Shown here in pieces: positions 29,816 to 40,548 of a DNA stretch of 64,000 nt. The first letter of the stretch is position 1, and each line of letters starts with the position of its first letter. The position numbers were made by a program, and so were the translations under genes. The stretch covers positions 143,398,127-143,462,126 of the forward strand of contig NC_134833.1 of NCBI RefSeq assembly GCF_004210375.1. The letters run 5' to 3'. The stretch comes from Tachypleus tridentatus. Taxonomy: Eukaryota; Arthropoda; Merostomata; Xiphosura; Limulidae. The notes under the pieces were generated by a model, which did not search any database, was not told the origin of the DNA, and saw only the letters and a program-made list of their open reading frames with translations.

Positions 29816-32467
29816 GAAGCATTTTATGAAATTTATGAAAATTAATTTTGTGATAAAGTATTCAATACTGTTGTTTCTTCTGTCCAAAATTACTTCTGTT
29901 CACCGCGGGGAATTGAATTTCATTTTGCATTGTAAGTCATTTACAGTTATCGCTGACTGATTGTGAGACACAATACTAAAGTATTCTTAAAAATATGAAG
30001 AAGCATAACAGTGATGATAAGAAAAAAAAACCAACAAAAATGATTTAACATTTGATTTCTAAGAGTAAATGAATAGCTACAGATTCACTTAAACATCTGG
30101 ACTTTTCTGTTCCCTAGATTTTCATTTCACGCATTTTAGGCGAATTGTCTTCTTTTTACACAACGTGACATCAAAGTATTTTTTACAATCGAATATATTA
30201 TCTAGTATCATTTTAACTTTATTATTCTGTTGTGCATAGTTATGAAATAACCTTCTGTTTAGTTATTATTTGGTACTTGCTGCAGTTAAAAAAAGAAAAC
30301 GGCACTGTCTGATAATTTCTTTAAGTTGGTTATACTAAAATTTTGTAACCTTTGTTACAAACAAATGTCCACAGACTCACAACGCTAGAAACCACGTTTC
30401 GATACCCGTGACGGGCAGAGCACAGATAGTCCACTGTGTGGCTTTGAAAAAAGAAAAGCTCCAGCTTATATCAAGGAATTTATGTAGAAATCTCTTTAAT
30501 AGTCCTAGAAAAAGAATTAGGTTTAATGCATATTTTTATGCACTTAAATTTTAAATATTGAAGGCACAACTCAAGGTAAAAAAAACATATTTTATATTGG
30601 AAATCTCTCTGGTTTAACAAAATCTCATATTATAACATGAAAAACACATCTTAAACAAATAATTTTGTTAATAATATATTAAATTTTAGGCTCTGTTACT
30701 TGCAATTGGAAACTAAGAATCAGATACTGGAAATTCTACTGTTTTAATATACTGCTATGTATAAATCTCAAATCTTTAGGTTTTTAAATTTATTTTTTAT
30801 GTTTAACATAACTGCCAAAATAGAGAAAAATAGTTTTTCTGTTTTATAGTAATTTTAAAGAAACTACACACTATTATTCTTGTAGCTGAAATGTTATATT
30901 ATGAACACGAAACATAAAGCAGTAGAATCTAACACAATTCCTCGAATTTAAATTCAAAGTGTGTTTGATACATCAGATAAAGGAACTATTATCGCGAATC
31001 AAGTTCCTGAATATTATCCTTGAGATTCTGGATTGTTTGAGAATCAGAGCACACTATGAAAACGAAGATCACGCTTTGTTCATTAGATTTCAAAAAGAAC
31101 CAAATGAGTTCTTACTTGAAGAATTTTACGTTTCAAATATGACGAAACATGAATTTTGTATAATAAAATCACAGAACATTGATTCATAACTGACAATCAA
31201 CATGACTGATGATTTTCCTATGAAGTACAAGTGAAGTGAAAGATGATGAATTACGTGTTACCATGACATCATTTCAAAATCTAGTCTTTCTGAGTCTATA
31301 AATTCAAATCTTACATGCATGGTTTACACTGAACGTTAAAGGCAAACAACTAATTATGCTAGAAACACAAAATAATTGTTTAACCATAAAGCACATGTTC
31401 GAATCTTTTTTCATTTATTTATGTAGTGACATATCTTTAGTACGATAAATTGAAATGTCTTGTGTTAAATTCAACGTTTGCTTTCACATATTGTTACAAA
31501 AATGAACTATATCATTTACATGAAAAATAGAAACAGTAATGAACAAATAGTAATATGGACATTCTGTACAAAAGTTGTACACAAACTAATTTAAATATGC
31601 CAATCCAGTATTTTCTAAATTGATACACTTATGTTTATCGAACTTTTATTCTGTCAATGGGTGGTCTTGAAGTTCAAAAATTTTGATATATTGATTGGAG
31701 GTTTAGCCTTAGGCAAATTCGCCAGTTGATTTTACACAATAGTCAAGTTTAGTCAACATATTTTGGGGATGTGGTTAGTCAGAATAAAATAACCAATAGA
31801 GTGAAAAGATTCTGTGCCATTTGTATGTATGTTAGCAACATTGTCATAAATTATTTAGTAATCATTTGATGGTAAATATATGGAAAAAATGTATAAATAA
31901 AATGGTATACGATGCTTTTTTTTTCTGACAACCAGAGTTTATCGAGCTTTTAGCCTGTATGCAAATAGTTTAAATTAGTAAGAAACAAGTTCTAGATAAA
32001 GATTTGTAAAAACATCTACAGAAGGATTAGAACATAATTATCTAGAACGTTTACTTAGGTCATTTACACCTGAATGAAACAAATCAACTTATAAAACTAA
32101 ACACGAAATTGTTGTATATTAAATAACGTTCGAAATAAACATGTTATACGATAGATTAATTGTAGAAATAAATTAGTATAAAGTATTTTATTTATAAAAC
32201 TTCAAAAAAATATAAAAACGTATGACATGTAAATTAGACAGAGAAGACTAAAATCAGTACGTAAAATATATATTAGATCGATATTTAAAACATGATCTGC
32301 ATTACTGTCTTGTTCAATGTTTATGAAAATGTTTATTAGATGTACTAAAAATTCTCAGTATTGCAGTATATTAGTAACATTACCTCTCTATAGAAGCACC
32401 ACCCGCCCATTTAAAACACATGTAATACAGCAGTCCTAAAGAACTTTAGTAGCTGTCTCCACCAAAA
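29816..32467. other. intergenic, AT-rich
   Basis: Only one SINE B fragment (30366-30456, + strand, CACAACGCTAGAAACCACG, box B GTTTCGATACCC) is recognised. No gene seen. Confidence 0.5.
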
Positions 32468-32591
32468 GTGCCCCCAGTGGCACAGCGGTATATCTGCAGA
32501 CTTACAACGCTAGAATCTGGGTTTTGATACCCGTGGCTGGCAAAACACAGATATTCCATTGTGTATCAACTTCAAAACAACAACAACAACC
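32468..32591 (+). repeat. SINE family B, near full length
   Basis: Starts GTGCCCCCAGTGGCACAGCG (tRNA-like box A region), box B GGTTTTGATACCC, ends with a CAA repeat tail. Confidence 0.88.
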
Positions 32592-32969
32592 CACCTATAG
32601 TAACATCATCCACTCTGTAAAACACATTGAAGTACTTGTTTACAATAACACTACCCTTAAGGACATTATCCGTTTTTGTGAAAAGTACATATCGCAATTA
32701 AATATACAAGCAAACAAAAGTATTAAATTGATCATAATGATAAGAACCAGAAATTAATGTTTTATTTATAAAGCGTAACATAATTCTACTAACTTTTCAG
32801 TGACGATAATTTTAAACAATTCGTTATGTAAGTTGGATAAAATTGTAATTTGTTTTTCTTCTTTGTGGACTTTTGTGTATATAGGATTTTAGATACCCAA
32901 GAGGGTCAGGTGTAAAAAGACTTCTTCCTCCATCCCGAACATTCATGTAACCCACAGTACTCCAGCCCT

Positions 32970-33080
32970 TGTTTTCTGAATTTCGCGCTACGCTACACGA
33001 GGGTTATCTGCTCTAACCGTTCCTAATCTAGCAGTGTTAGCCTAGAGGGAAAGCGACTAGTTATCACCACCCACCGGGCC
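32970..33080 (-). repeat. SINE family A with large internal deletion
   Basis: The tail half runs to CACCCACCG and joins directly to GGGCC, the last bases of the head. About 160 bp are missing, apparently deleted between two CCG-containing sites. Confidence 0.75.
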
Positions 33081-34290
33081 AGTTACTATGAAGCTGATGA
33101 TATGTTGATATATTTAAATATACATGACCTTTTGGTCACTCACTCGCGAACTATCTGCACAGATGACTTCATCCTTCTTCTCCCTGTCCACCAGTTCCTC
33201 TTTTAGTGACGTGACCTCTGTTGCCACTTCGTGGAATTATAACGTCATCGCCCTCTGCTACCTGTTACGTAACAGTTACATAAATTTTAGGCGGTGGCAT
33301 CCGTTGTATATTACGTAATAATTATGTAACCATCAGGTTGACATAATTAGCAAATTATGTAATTGTTATGTTGCATGCAGGTGGCGTCCTTAGATATCCT
33401 GTCACCTGGCGACTCTTGTACCTGTTAAGGAGATCAAGTTGTGACCCATTTGATAAATTTTCATATGAGTACTTCTATATCAAGTGCAATAACAACAAGA
33501 TTAAACTCTGACCCTCAAAAAAACTTGTTAATGAGTTTCATCTTTTAATGATATTTTTTTCCGTCAAAGTCATCTGTAATAATGGAGATTACATTTTGAT
33601 ATTTGGATTAAGCATGCAATATTTTTATCCAAAGTGATTAAAAATATGAAGACGGAGAACGTTCAAAAGAAAGACAAACTGGATGAATATGTGCACACAT
33701 TTTACTGTAGATGTACGTTTAGGTTCTTTAGGAAGTCAGTTGAACGATAGATAATAGATAATTATAACATACAGTCTCGCTATTTACGATCGTTTTACTT
33801 GTATTAGATAGGAATTGATTGATTGATTACTCAGAATAAAGTACAAAACAAGACAGTGGGCTATCTGTGCTCTGCCCATCACGAGTATCGAAATGCTGTT
33901 TCAAAAGGCAAAATTTAAATGTAGAGACTGAGGAATGCATAAATTATGTGCATTTTGGCAAATCAAAGAAACGAATTAAACTTGATACAGTATTTTTCTT
34001 GGAGACCGGGGATATTATAAATAAGGAATCACTTGATTCAATGTTTCATTCCTCTCAAATAATTCGAAAAATATATTACCAGAAAATAGCACAATCCGTG
34101 GAATATCAACTGATTCTTTATTTGGACATTATATATGTTTTTTCATGGAATGTGATATGTTACTTCGTTCGAACTCGCCACACGAAAATCGTGACGTTTA
34201 ATGCTATAGGTATAACAAAGGAACATGTAACAAAAACAGTTAATATATTATGTTTTAAATCAAGGAAATGTAAGATATTTCTGCTATAAA
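33081..34290. other. intergenic
   Basis: A SINE B fragment lies at 33853-33906 (minus; GGGCTATCTGTGCTCTGCCC). The 140-codon open frame at 33867-34289 begins inside that SINE and shows no family, so it is not called. Confidence 0.45.
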
Positions 34291-34352
34291 ACTAAATTAG
34301 GGACGACCAGCGCAGAGTCCTCGTGTAACTTTGCGCGAAATTCGAAACAAAC
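34291..34352 (+). repeat. SINE family A, 3' tail fragment
   Basis: CTAAATTAGGGACGACCAGC to TTTGCGCGAAATTC and A-rich end. It faces away from the following minus-strand copy. Confidence 0.8.
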
Positions 34353-34385
34353 TAGTTTATGTTTAAGGAATATAAATATCAATAT

Positions 34386-34605
34386 CTGCTATAGCCGTCC
34401 CTAATTTAACAGTGTAAGACTAAAGGTAAGGCAGCTAGTCATCACCAGCAATTGCTAACTCTATGACTACTCTTTTACCAACGAATCAATCCCATTATAA
34501 CGCCCCCACGGCTGAAAGGGCGAGCATGTTTGGAGTGACGGAGATTCGAACCCGCAACCCTCAGATTTTGAGTCAAGTTGCTCAACCACCTTACCGTGCC
34601 GGGTC
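34386..34605 (-). repeat. SINE family A, tail-truncated
   Basis: Begins in the TAGCCGTCCCTAATTTAACA block and runs to the head (CCTTACCGTGCCGGGTC). It has a deletion in the GAATAGTGGGATTGACCGTC block. With 34291-34352 it forms an inverted pair. Confidence 0.85.
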
Positions 34606-35183
34606 TGCACAGGGGAGGAAGGTTATTGGAAGTATAGTTGTGTAGAATTCTTATAATGACGGGGATGAAGGAATTGTAGCACAGTCAGCATTTGCACATG
34701 GAAGCAAAACTCATCGTGCTGGCCCTATATATAACAACCACTAGTTATAGGAATGCCATTCTTAAATCCAATAGTGAATGTTACAATACATCAAAACTTA
34801 TATCTGTATAAAGACAACCACATAAACCAAATAAAGAGAACTAAAAATGGCTCTAAAGAAAGAAAGAAACTGATGCAACTAAACATTATATTAATAAACT
34901 ATAATCTTACTATATTTCAAGGCAAAAAACCCGTAAATTATAGTGTAACATTCTTAGATTGAATCAACTATACAATCAATTAAAAAAACAGTTAAAACGG
35001 TATCAAACAAAAACAATATAAACTATTGTGTAACAGTATTAGATCGGATCAAATATACAACCAATTAAAGAAACAGTTAAAACGTTATCAAACACAACAA
35101 TGTAATCCGTGATGACGACAAAACCCACTTGTAGAGAAAATTATATATGTGAAAACGGCTGGTACGGATAGAGAAAACTCTAT

Positions 35184-35222
35184 GTAGAGGAGCGAACAAC
35201 GTTTCGACCTTCTTCGGTCATC
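35184..35222 (-). ncRNA. hammerhead-like motif, truncated core
   Basis: Minus strand: ATCGA, T, GACC, GAAGAA, GGTC, GAAAC, GTT, GTTC. Stem II is perfect, but the CTGACGA core is damaged (ACATCGA). It is the inverted partner of the 35356 copy. Confidence 0.45.
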
Positions 35223-35355
35223 GATGTTTGATTATATTTATTAATACAGGCATAAATGTGTTCCTTTTCACGCCCTCTACATTCCTACACTCAATTACAC
35301 AACCGCCTTCAAATATGTGGACAGTTATCGGTCAATTACCTCTTTCTTTCTTTGT

Positions 35356-35393
35356 GAACCTGACGATGACCGAAGAAGGTCGAAACGTTGTTC
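35356..35393 (+). ncRNA. hammerhead-ribozyme-like motif, best copy
   Basis: Reads GAAC (stem I), CTGACGA (CUGANGA core), T, GACC (stem II), GAAGAA loop, GGTC (stem II), GAAAC (core), GTT (candidate cleavage triplet), GTTC (stem I). Both stems are perfectly complementary. Stem III would be just ACGT, as in the minimal, possibly dimeric hammerheads described in Penelope-like elements. One extra T between core and stem II departs from the textbook form. Confidence 0.62.
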
Positions 35394-35614
35394 TCTCCTC
35401 TACATAGAGTTTTTTGTATCCATACTAGCCGTTTTTACTTATATAAAAACAACGTAAACCATTGTGTACAGTCTTAGATCGGATCGAATATACAACCAGC
35501 TAAAGAAAAACAGTTAAATCGTTATCAAACAAAAACAACGTAAACTATTGTGTAGCAGTCTTACATCAATCAAATGTACAATCAATTAAAGAAAAACAGT
35601 TAAAACGTTATCAA

Positions 35615-35698
35615 GCTGAAAACCGGGTTTTGATACCCGTGATTGGCAGAGCACAGCTCTTCCCTTGTGTAGTTTTAGGTTTAGTTCTAAACAAACAA
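35615..35698 (+). repeat. SINE family B fragment
   Basis: GAAAACCGGGTTTTGATACC box B region and GGCAGAGCACAGCTC, ending TAGTTCTAAACAAACAA. Confidence 0.75.
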
Positions 35699-35942
35699 CA
35701 TTATTTGTATCGCTGTACAGAAGAGTCTTGTTTCTCCAACTGAGGTTTGTGTTTTATGTCAAAAATTTCTTTAAAACATCTTTAAAATATGATTTATAGA
35801 ATAATTTTTTTTTCGTAAAATTAAATGTATATAAACTAAAATATTCAATTTTTGGAAAAAAAACTTTTCATGTACACGGAATCTTTCTTTGAAACAACAA
35901 CAACAAAATAAATCGACAGGTTTGCGGGCCGAAATTCTTTTT

Positions 35943-36033
35943 AATTAAAAGTAGACCTTGAGTTACCAAAGTTACTAAGTAATGTATAATTAAAAGGAGA
36001 CCTCTGGTTACTAAAGTTGCTAAGTAATGTATA
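35943..36033. repeat. 45-bp tandem duplication
   Basis: AATTAAAAGTAGACCTTGAG at 35943 and AATTAAAAGGAGACCTCTGG at 35988 begin two adjacent 45-bp units, each ending TAAGTAATGTAT. Confidence 0.85.
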
Positions 36034-36188
36034 ATAAATTGGTTTTATTTAGGGATTTGAGATATTATTTCGAAATCTGAAATCTTTGATTCCGTGGTTA
36101 TCTGGTCGTTTTGAATTCTTGTTAAGAGAACTCAAAACTTGTGATGTTTATTTTCTTTTTAACGAAATTTTGGAATACATATTAGCAG

Positions 36189-36459
36189 GGGCCCGGCATG
36201 GCCAAGCGTATTAAGACGTTCGACTCCTCATCCAAGGGTCGCGGGTTCGAATCCCGGTCGCACCAAACATCCTCGCCCTTTTAGCCGTGAGGGCGTTAAA
36301 GTGTGATGATCTCTCCCATTATTCGCTGGTAAAAGAGTAGCCCAAGAGTTGGCGGTGGGTGGTGATGACTAGCTGTCTTCCCTCTAGTTTTACACTCCAA
36401 AATTAGGGACGGCTATCTTTGTGTAGCTTTGCGCGAAATTCAAAAACAAACAAGCAAAC
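36189..36459 (+). repeat. SINE family A, full length
   Basis: GGGCCCGGCATGGCCAAGCG head with box A-like TGGCCAAGCG and box B GGTTCGAATCC, a TCGCACCA-like end of the tRNA part, core, and tail CGCGAAATTCAAAAACAAAC. Confidence 0.93.
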
Positions 36460-36612
36460 TTTCGATACTCGAGATGGGTAAAGCACAAATAGCTCATTGT
36501 GCTTAATTACAAACAAATAGCGAAGCGAATTACTTTATTGTTGTTAAGCACAAAACTGCACATTATACTGTCTGTACTTTGTCTACCGTGGGTATTGAGA
36601 TCCGAATTTTGT
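36460..36612. repeat. two SINE family B fragments, inverted
   Basis: 36460-36521 (+): TTTCGATACTCGAGATGGGT to TTGTGCTTAATTACAAAC. 36537-36612 (-): TTGTTGTTAAGCACAAAACT to GTATTGAGATCCGAATTT. Confidence 0.7.
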
Positions 36613-36867
36613 CGTTATAAGCTCTCTTATTTAGTCAAGAAGTGTAAAATATTACGCATGTAACAACTCAACCACATTTTCACTCTTCAACGACCAATGA
36701 TATTTGTCGACAGGGCAGCATTTACAGATTGGCAGCTAGCTGCCGAGGGACACGAAATTAATAACATGGAACGAAAGAGGTAACAAAAATTTAATAAATC
36801 AAGTTTTTGTTTAATTTTTGTTATGCGATGTACCGCAACCACCACACCAGATTGATATACCAATCTT

Positions 36868-37154
36868 TTGTTTTGTTTTGTTTGTTTGTTTTGGAATTTC
36901 GCACAAAGCTACTCGAGGGCTATCTGTGCTAGCCGTCCCTAATTTAGCAGTGTAAGACTAGAGGGAAGGCAGCTAGTCATCACCACCCACCGCCAACTCT
37001 TGGGCTACTCTTTTACCAACGAATAGTGGGATTGACCGTCACATTATACACCCCCACGGCTGGGAGGGCGAGCATGTTTAGCGCGACGCGGGCGCGAACC
37101 CGCGACCCTCGGATTACAAAGTACACGCCTTAACGCGCTTGGCCATGCCGGGCC
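36868..37154 (-). repeat. SINE family A, young subfamily
   Basis: Full length. Carries the diagnostic string ATTATACACCCCCACGGCTG then GGAGGGCGAGCATGTTTAGC and GCGACGCGGGCGCGAACCCG, shared with the copy at 40146. Confidence 0.93.
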
Positions 37155-39123
37155 CTATACAAAGAGGAAGATTTGTTAGACGGTACAATGTACAAGTGCC
37201 ATTGATAGCAAATACATCTACCTGACAATGCCTACAGGCCGAGAGGAGAAGAAAACATGCCTTAAGAAATATGTGGAACAAATAACTTAAACCGGTGTGG
37301 GAAGGCATTGTGAACACCGAGTGAGAGGGACAAACAATCAAAATCTTCATCAGTGTGGTCAGAATCAGGAAGAAAAGGGGCAAAAGGAGGAGATAAAGTT
37401 TGTCCCATATAACTCTCAATCTCTTTGAAAATAAATGCCAATACATTCATCCTGTGGCCTGAAATATGGCATCAGGTGAATAGACCTGAAGTGGTCACAT
37501 TAACTTCAGAATCTATGTATGACATCAAACAAACAAGCAAAAGATTTGCTGGCAAAACAGATAAGTAAATACTTTCAAAGTGAAAGGGAACATAATGTAA
37601 ATTAAACTAAGGTGAATCACTCTGTAACAGAACTGGAACAAAAGAAAAATGTCTAATCTCAAGTTCTGTCAAATGAGAATTGATTGTTCAGTAATGGTGC
37701 ACAGAGGGAGCCATGTGATGGTGGTGTTCTATTGGTGGAAAAATTATGACATGAAATCACATGAAAGTGAGGCGAAACACACATCTGCCTGGAGCTATAC
37801 CACATGTTATTGTGAGCCTTGTTTATCGAATCTTGACACTTATTATTATGGAAAGTCGAAAACCACACACATTTGTACTTAACCCTTTATATGTTGTAAT
37901 TAGCATTTTTGAGCAAGATGCATTTACTTTTACTTATTTTTCCCCTAAAAGGAGCCTAAGGTAGCCTAGAGAGGTCACCTGTTTTAACCACTTCCACCAA
38001 TTAACAGTGGTATGTTATCTGCCTGTCTCTCAGTCAGTATACACTAAAATGACGTCACATATAGGGCGTTTAACATTGAAATTTGTATTGTTGTGATGTC
38101 ACTAAAACTGTGCACCCTATACATCACGAGGAGTACTATGCACTCTGTAGGTTGTAACACAGCATGACGTACGAACTTCAAATGCGAGACATAAACATAT
38201 TTTTTAATCTTAATTTTGTTTTATTTACTCTTGGAACATAACACTTTCGGAAAGCACATTTATCAAATAATTTTGCTTATGTAGGTGGTATAAATAATAA
38301 TTTAATCATAACGCATCCCTCTCGAAATGATTGCGATCTTTGTTGGATTACATAAAGTTTAACCAATGCCACAGAAACGGAAAAGCATTTCGTAAATTTA
38401 ACTAACTAACAATAAACCAAAAATAACAGTATAGTTCTTAATATTGTGATAATTGTAAATATCATTATATTTTATCATTTCATAACTACTAAAGACTATA
38501 TATTTACCAAGATATATTTATGTACCTTTTTTTAAATATTCGTGCAGGTGTTCTTCATGCCTTTAAAATACTCTCTTGAACTATAAAAGGGAAGGTCTTA
38601 TCTTATCTTCTAATTTATACAAAAGTTTTGATATCTCTGTATTAGAAGTGGGTTAACACATCTATGTTCTACATATTCCACCTACTTTCATGGAATGAGT
38701 CATAAAACTCATTCAATTGTGTTTCTGTGCTGTAACTTCTTGGAGCTAAGTCACACTCATTTCAAGGGGTGAGACAGAAATTTGTACGAATAGAGGGTTA
38801 ATATTGTTTGAATATGTTTAACGAGAATGATAACAGAGTCTTGACCTGACTTAAAAGTATGGTTTCTCATTTTTCTTATATTGTTTTTGTTCTGCACAAG
38901 CGTATTTTTGCTTTGATCTATTTCAAGATCTCAGCTTTCAATTAAAACTCTACAAATAAGTTAGAATCTAATTTCTAAGCTCGAAGTTATTCCTTGTGAG
39001 AAATAGTTTTGGTTTTTTATCCATTTGTAGTCAGTGTTTGAAATTATTCTCGGTATAACCTGTATTTTTCGAATATTAGTATACTTGCTTACTATAAGAC
39101 GGCAGAAAGACATGACGTAACTG
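37155..39123. other. intergenic, nothing recognised
   Basis: Short frames on both strands (for example 37114-37446 minus) overlap the SINE or lack similarity. A TGACGTCA CRE-like palindrome lies near 38050, without a nearby gene. Confidence 0.4.
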
Positions 39124-39401
39124 TTTTTTGTGTTTTTTTTTCAATTTCGCGCAAAGCTACACGAGGGCTATCTGCGCTAGCCGTTCTTAATGTAGCAGTG
39201 TAAGACTAGAGGGAAAACAACTCGTCATCACCACCCACCGCCAACCCTTGAGCTACTCTTTTACCAACAAAGAATGGGATTGACTGTAACATTATAACGC
39301 CCCACGGCTGAAAGGGCGGACACGTTTGGTGTGACGGGGATTCGAATCCGCGACTCTCAGTTTACGAGTTGAGCACCTTAACCACCTGGCCATGCCGGGC
39401 C
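39124..39401 (-). repeat. SINE family A, full length
   Basis: T-rich tail, AATTTCGCGCAAAGCTACAC, core, and head CACCTGGCCATGCCGGGCC. Confidence 0.92.
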
Positions 39402-39698
39402 TATGTGTCGTAAATCACTGTATATTAATTACTTCAATGAGAATCATACGCAAACAGCATAATTTCGCAGATTTTGCCTCTGTGTTATTCCAAATAATAC
39501 TTCTCCAACGGTTAGTGAGTGTGGAGTATTACAATAACATGAGATTCGAAAGAAAATATAAACAGAGTTTAGAATTAAACTGGGTTAAAAAAAACACGAA
39601 AACTTGTTCATATTTTTTTACTGTGCTAATAAAGACAATATTGTTAGAAAAGTTTATTATCATAGAAACAAGGCGAATTCCACTTTTGTCTTCATTGG

Positions 39699-39816
39699 CT
39701 GACATTGAAGATCACCTAGGTCGAAACGTCGTTCTCTGCTTTATCAGTAAAAGTGTTAACACCCATACCAGCCGTTCTGAGGTACATTTTTACTTCAAGT
39801 GGATTTCTCGTCATTA
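39699..39816 (+). repeat. foldback-family 3' part with degenerate hammerhead motif
   Basis: TTGAAGA, T, CACCTAGGTC, GAAAC, GTC, GTTC at 39704-39732, then TCAGTAAAAGTGTTAACACC, and the end CAAGTGGATTTCTCGTCATT. The core T replaces C in CUGA, and the loop is short, so it is probably inactive. Confidence 0.6.
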
Positions 39817-40145
39817 AAAATTACTTCACCAGGGCGATTGTACGAGGGTGTAAGTCTATTGTGTTTCTTTGTGTACTGTGTTATCTGTTAAAACTTCATT
39901 ACGTGTGAGCTTAACTGCATTACGTCATCGTTAACCGTACGCGCTAGTGTGATCCTAACGAAACTTAAACCAAACAATTATCAATAGAAGAAATGACATT
40001 TATTTCACCCAACGGTGCAGAAACCGATCCATAATTTTGTGAAGATAAAATTATCCAATAATTTTAACCAGTGTACAAACATTATCCATAATTTACAGAA
40101 AAAAAAACCCTACTAAAACCATGTTAAACTCATAAAGAACTAGAT

Positions 40146-40426
40146 TTTGTTTGTTTGTTTGTTTGGGAATTTCGCACAAAGCTACTCGAGGGCTATCTGT
40201 GCTAGCCGTCCCTAATTTAGCAGTGTAAGACTAGAGGGAAGGCAGCTAGTCATCACCACCCACCGCCAACTCTTGGGCTACTCTTTTATCAACGAATAGT
40301 GGGATTGACCGTCACATTATACACCCCCACGGCTGGGAGGGCGAGCATGTTTAGCGCGACGCGGGCGCGAACCCGCGACCCTCGGATTACGAGTCGCACG
40401 CCTTACGCGCTAGGCCATGCCGGGCC
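40146..40426 (-). repeat. SINE family A, young subfamily, 13-bp target duplication
   Basis: Flanked by TAAAGAACTAGAT at 40133-40145 and 40427-40439 (perfect). Nearly identical to 36868-37154, including the ATACACCCCCACGGCTGGGA variant. Confidence 0.95.
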
Positions 40427-40441
40427 TAAAGAACTAGATGA

Positions 40442-40533
40442 TCCATGATGACGAGAAAACCCACTTGTAGAGAAACGTTGTTCATTTCTCTACATAAAAT
40501 TTTCTCAATCTGTACCAGCCGTTTTTACATATA
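40442..40533. mobile_element. foldback-family short element, 92 bp, 15-bp target duplication
   Basis: Starts TCCATGATGACGAGAAAACC, ends GCCGTTTTTACATATA. Flanked by TAAAGAACTAGATGA at 40427-40441 and 40534-40548 (perfect). The same target word flanks the adjacent SINE. Confidence 0.85.
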
Positions 40534-40548
40534 TAAAGAACTAGATGA

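Larger units (their letters stand above)
35106..35445. mobile_element. foldback/hammerhead element, 340 bp
   Basis: Starts TCCGTGATGACGACAAAACC and ends GCCGTTTTTACTTATATA. Arms of about 85 bp are inverted (35148-35222 and 35360-35440) around a 130-bp unrelated spacer. Flanks ACAACAATGTAA (35094-35105) and AAAACAACGTAA (35446-35457) match at 10 of 12 positions, a likely target duplication. Confidence 0.8.
34941..35615. repeat. about 85-bp tandem repeat, four units, split by a foldback element
   Basis: Unit: ATTGTGTAACAGTCTTAGAT, CGGATCAAATATACAACCAA, TTAAAGAAACAGTTAAAACG, then TTATCAAACAAAAACAA and GTAAAC. Units start near 34941, 35023, 35460 and 35548. The element at 35106-35445 interrupts unit 2. 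Confidence 0.85.

Noticed and set aside
33867-34289. 140-codon open frame, plus strand
   Set aside because: Begins inside a SINE B fragment, has no recognisable domain, and AT-rich DNA yields such frames by chance.
36189-36265. Functional tRNA gene
   Set aside because: Boxes A and B are present, but the sequence continues into a repeated SINE body and recurs many times with the same body.
37114-37446. 110-codon open frame, minus strand
   Set aside because: Ends in the SINE A head and the remainder has no known similarity or splice context.
39392-39817. 141-codon open frame, plus strand
   Set aside because: Starts at the SINE A head and ends inside the foldback repeat, so it is a patchwork of repeats.
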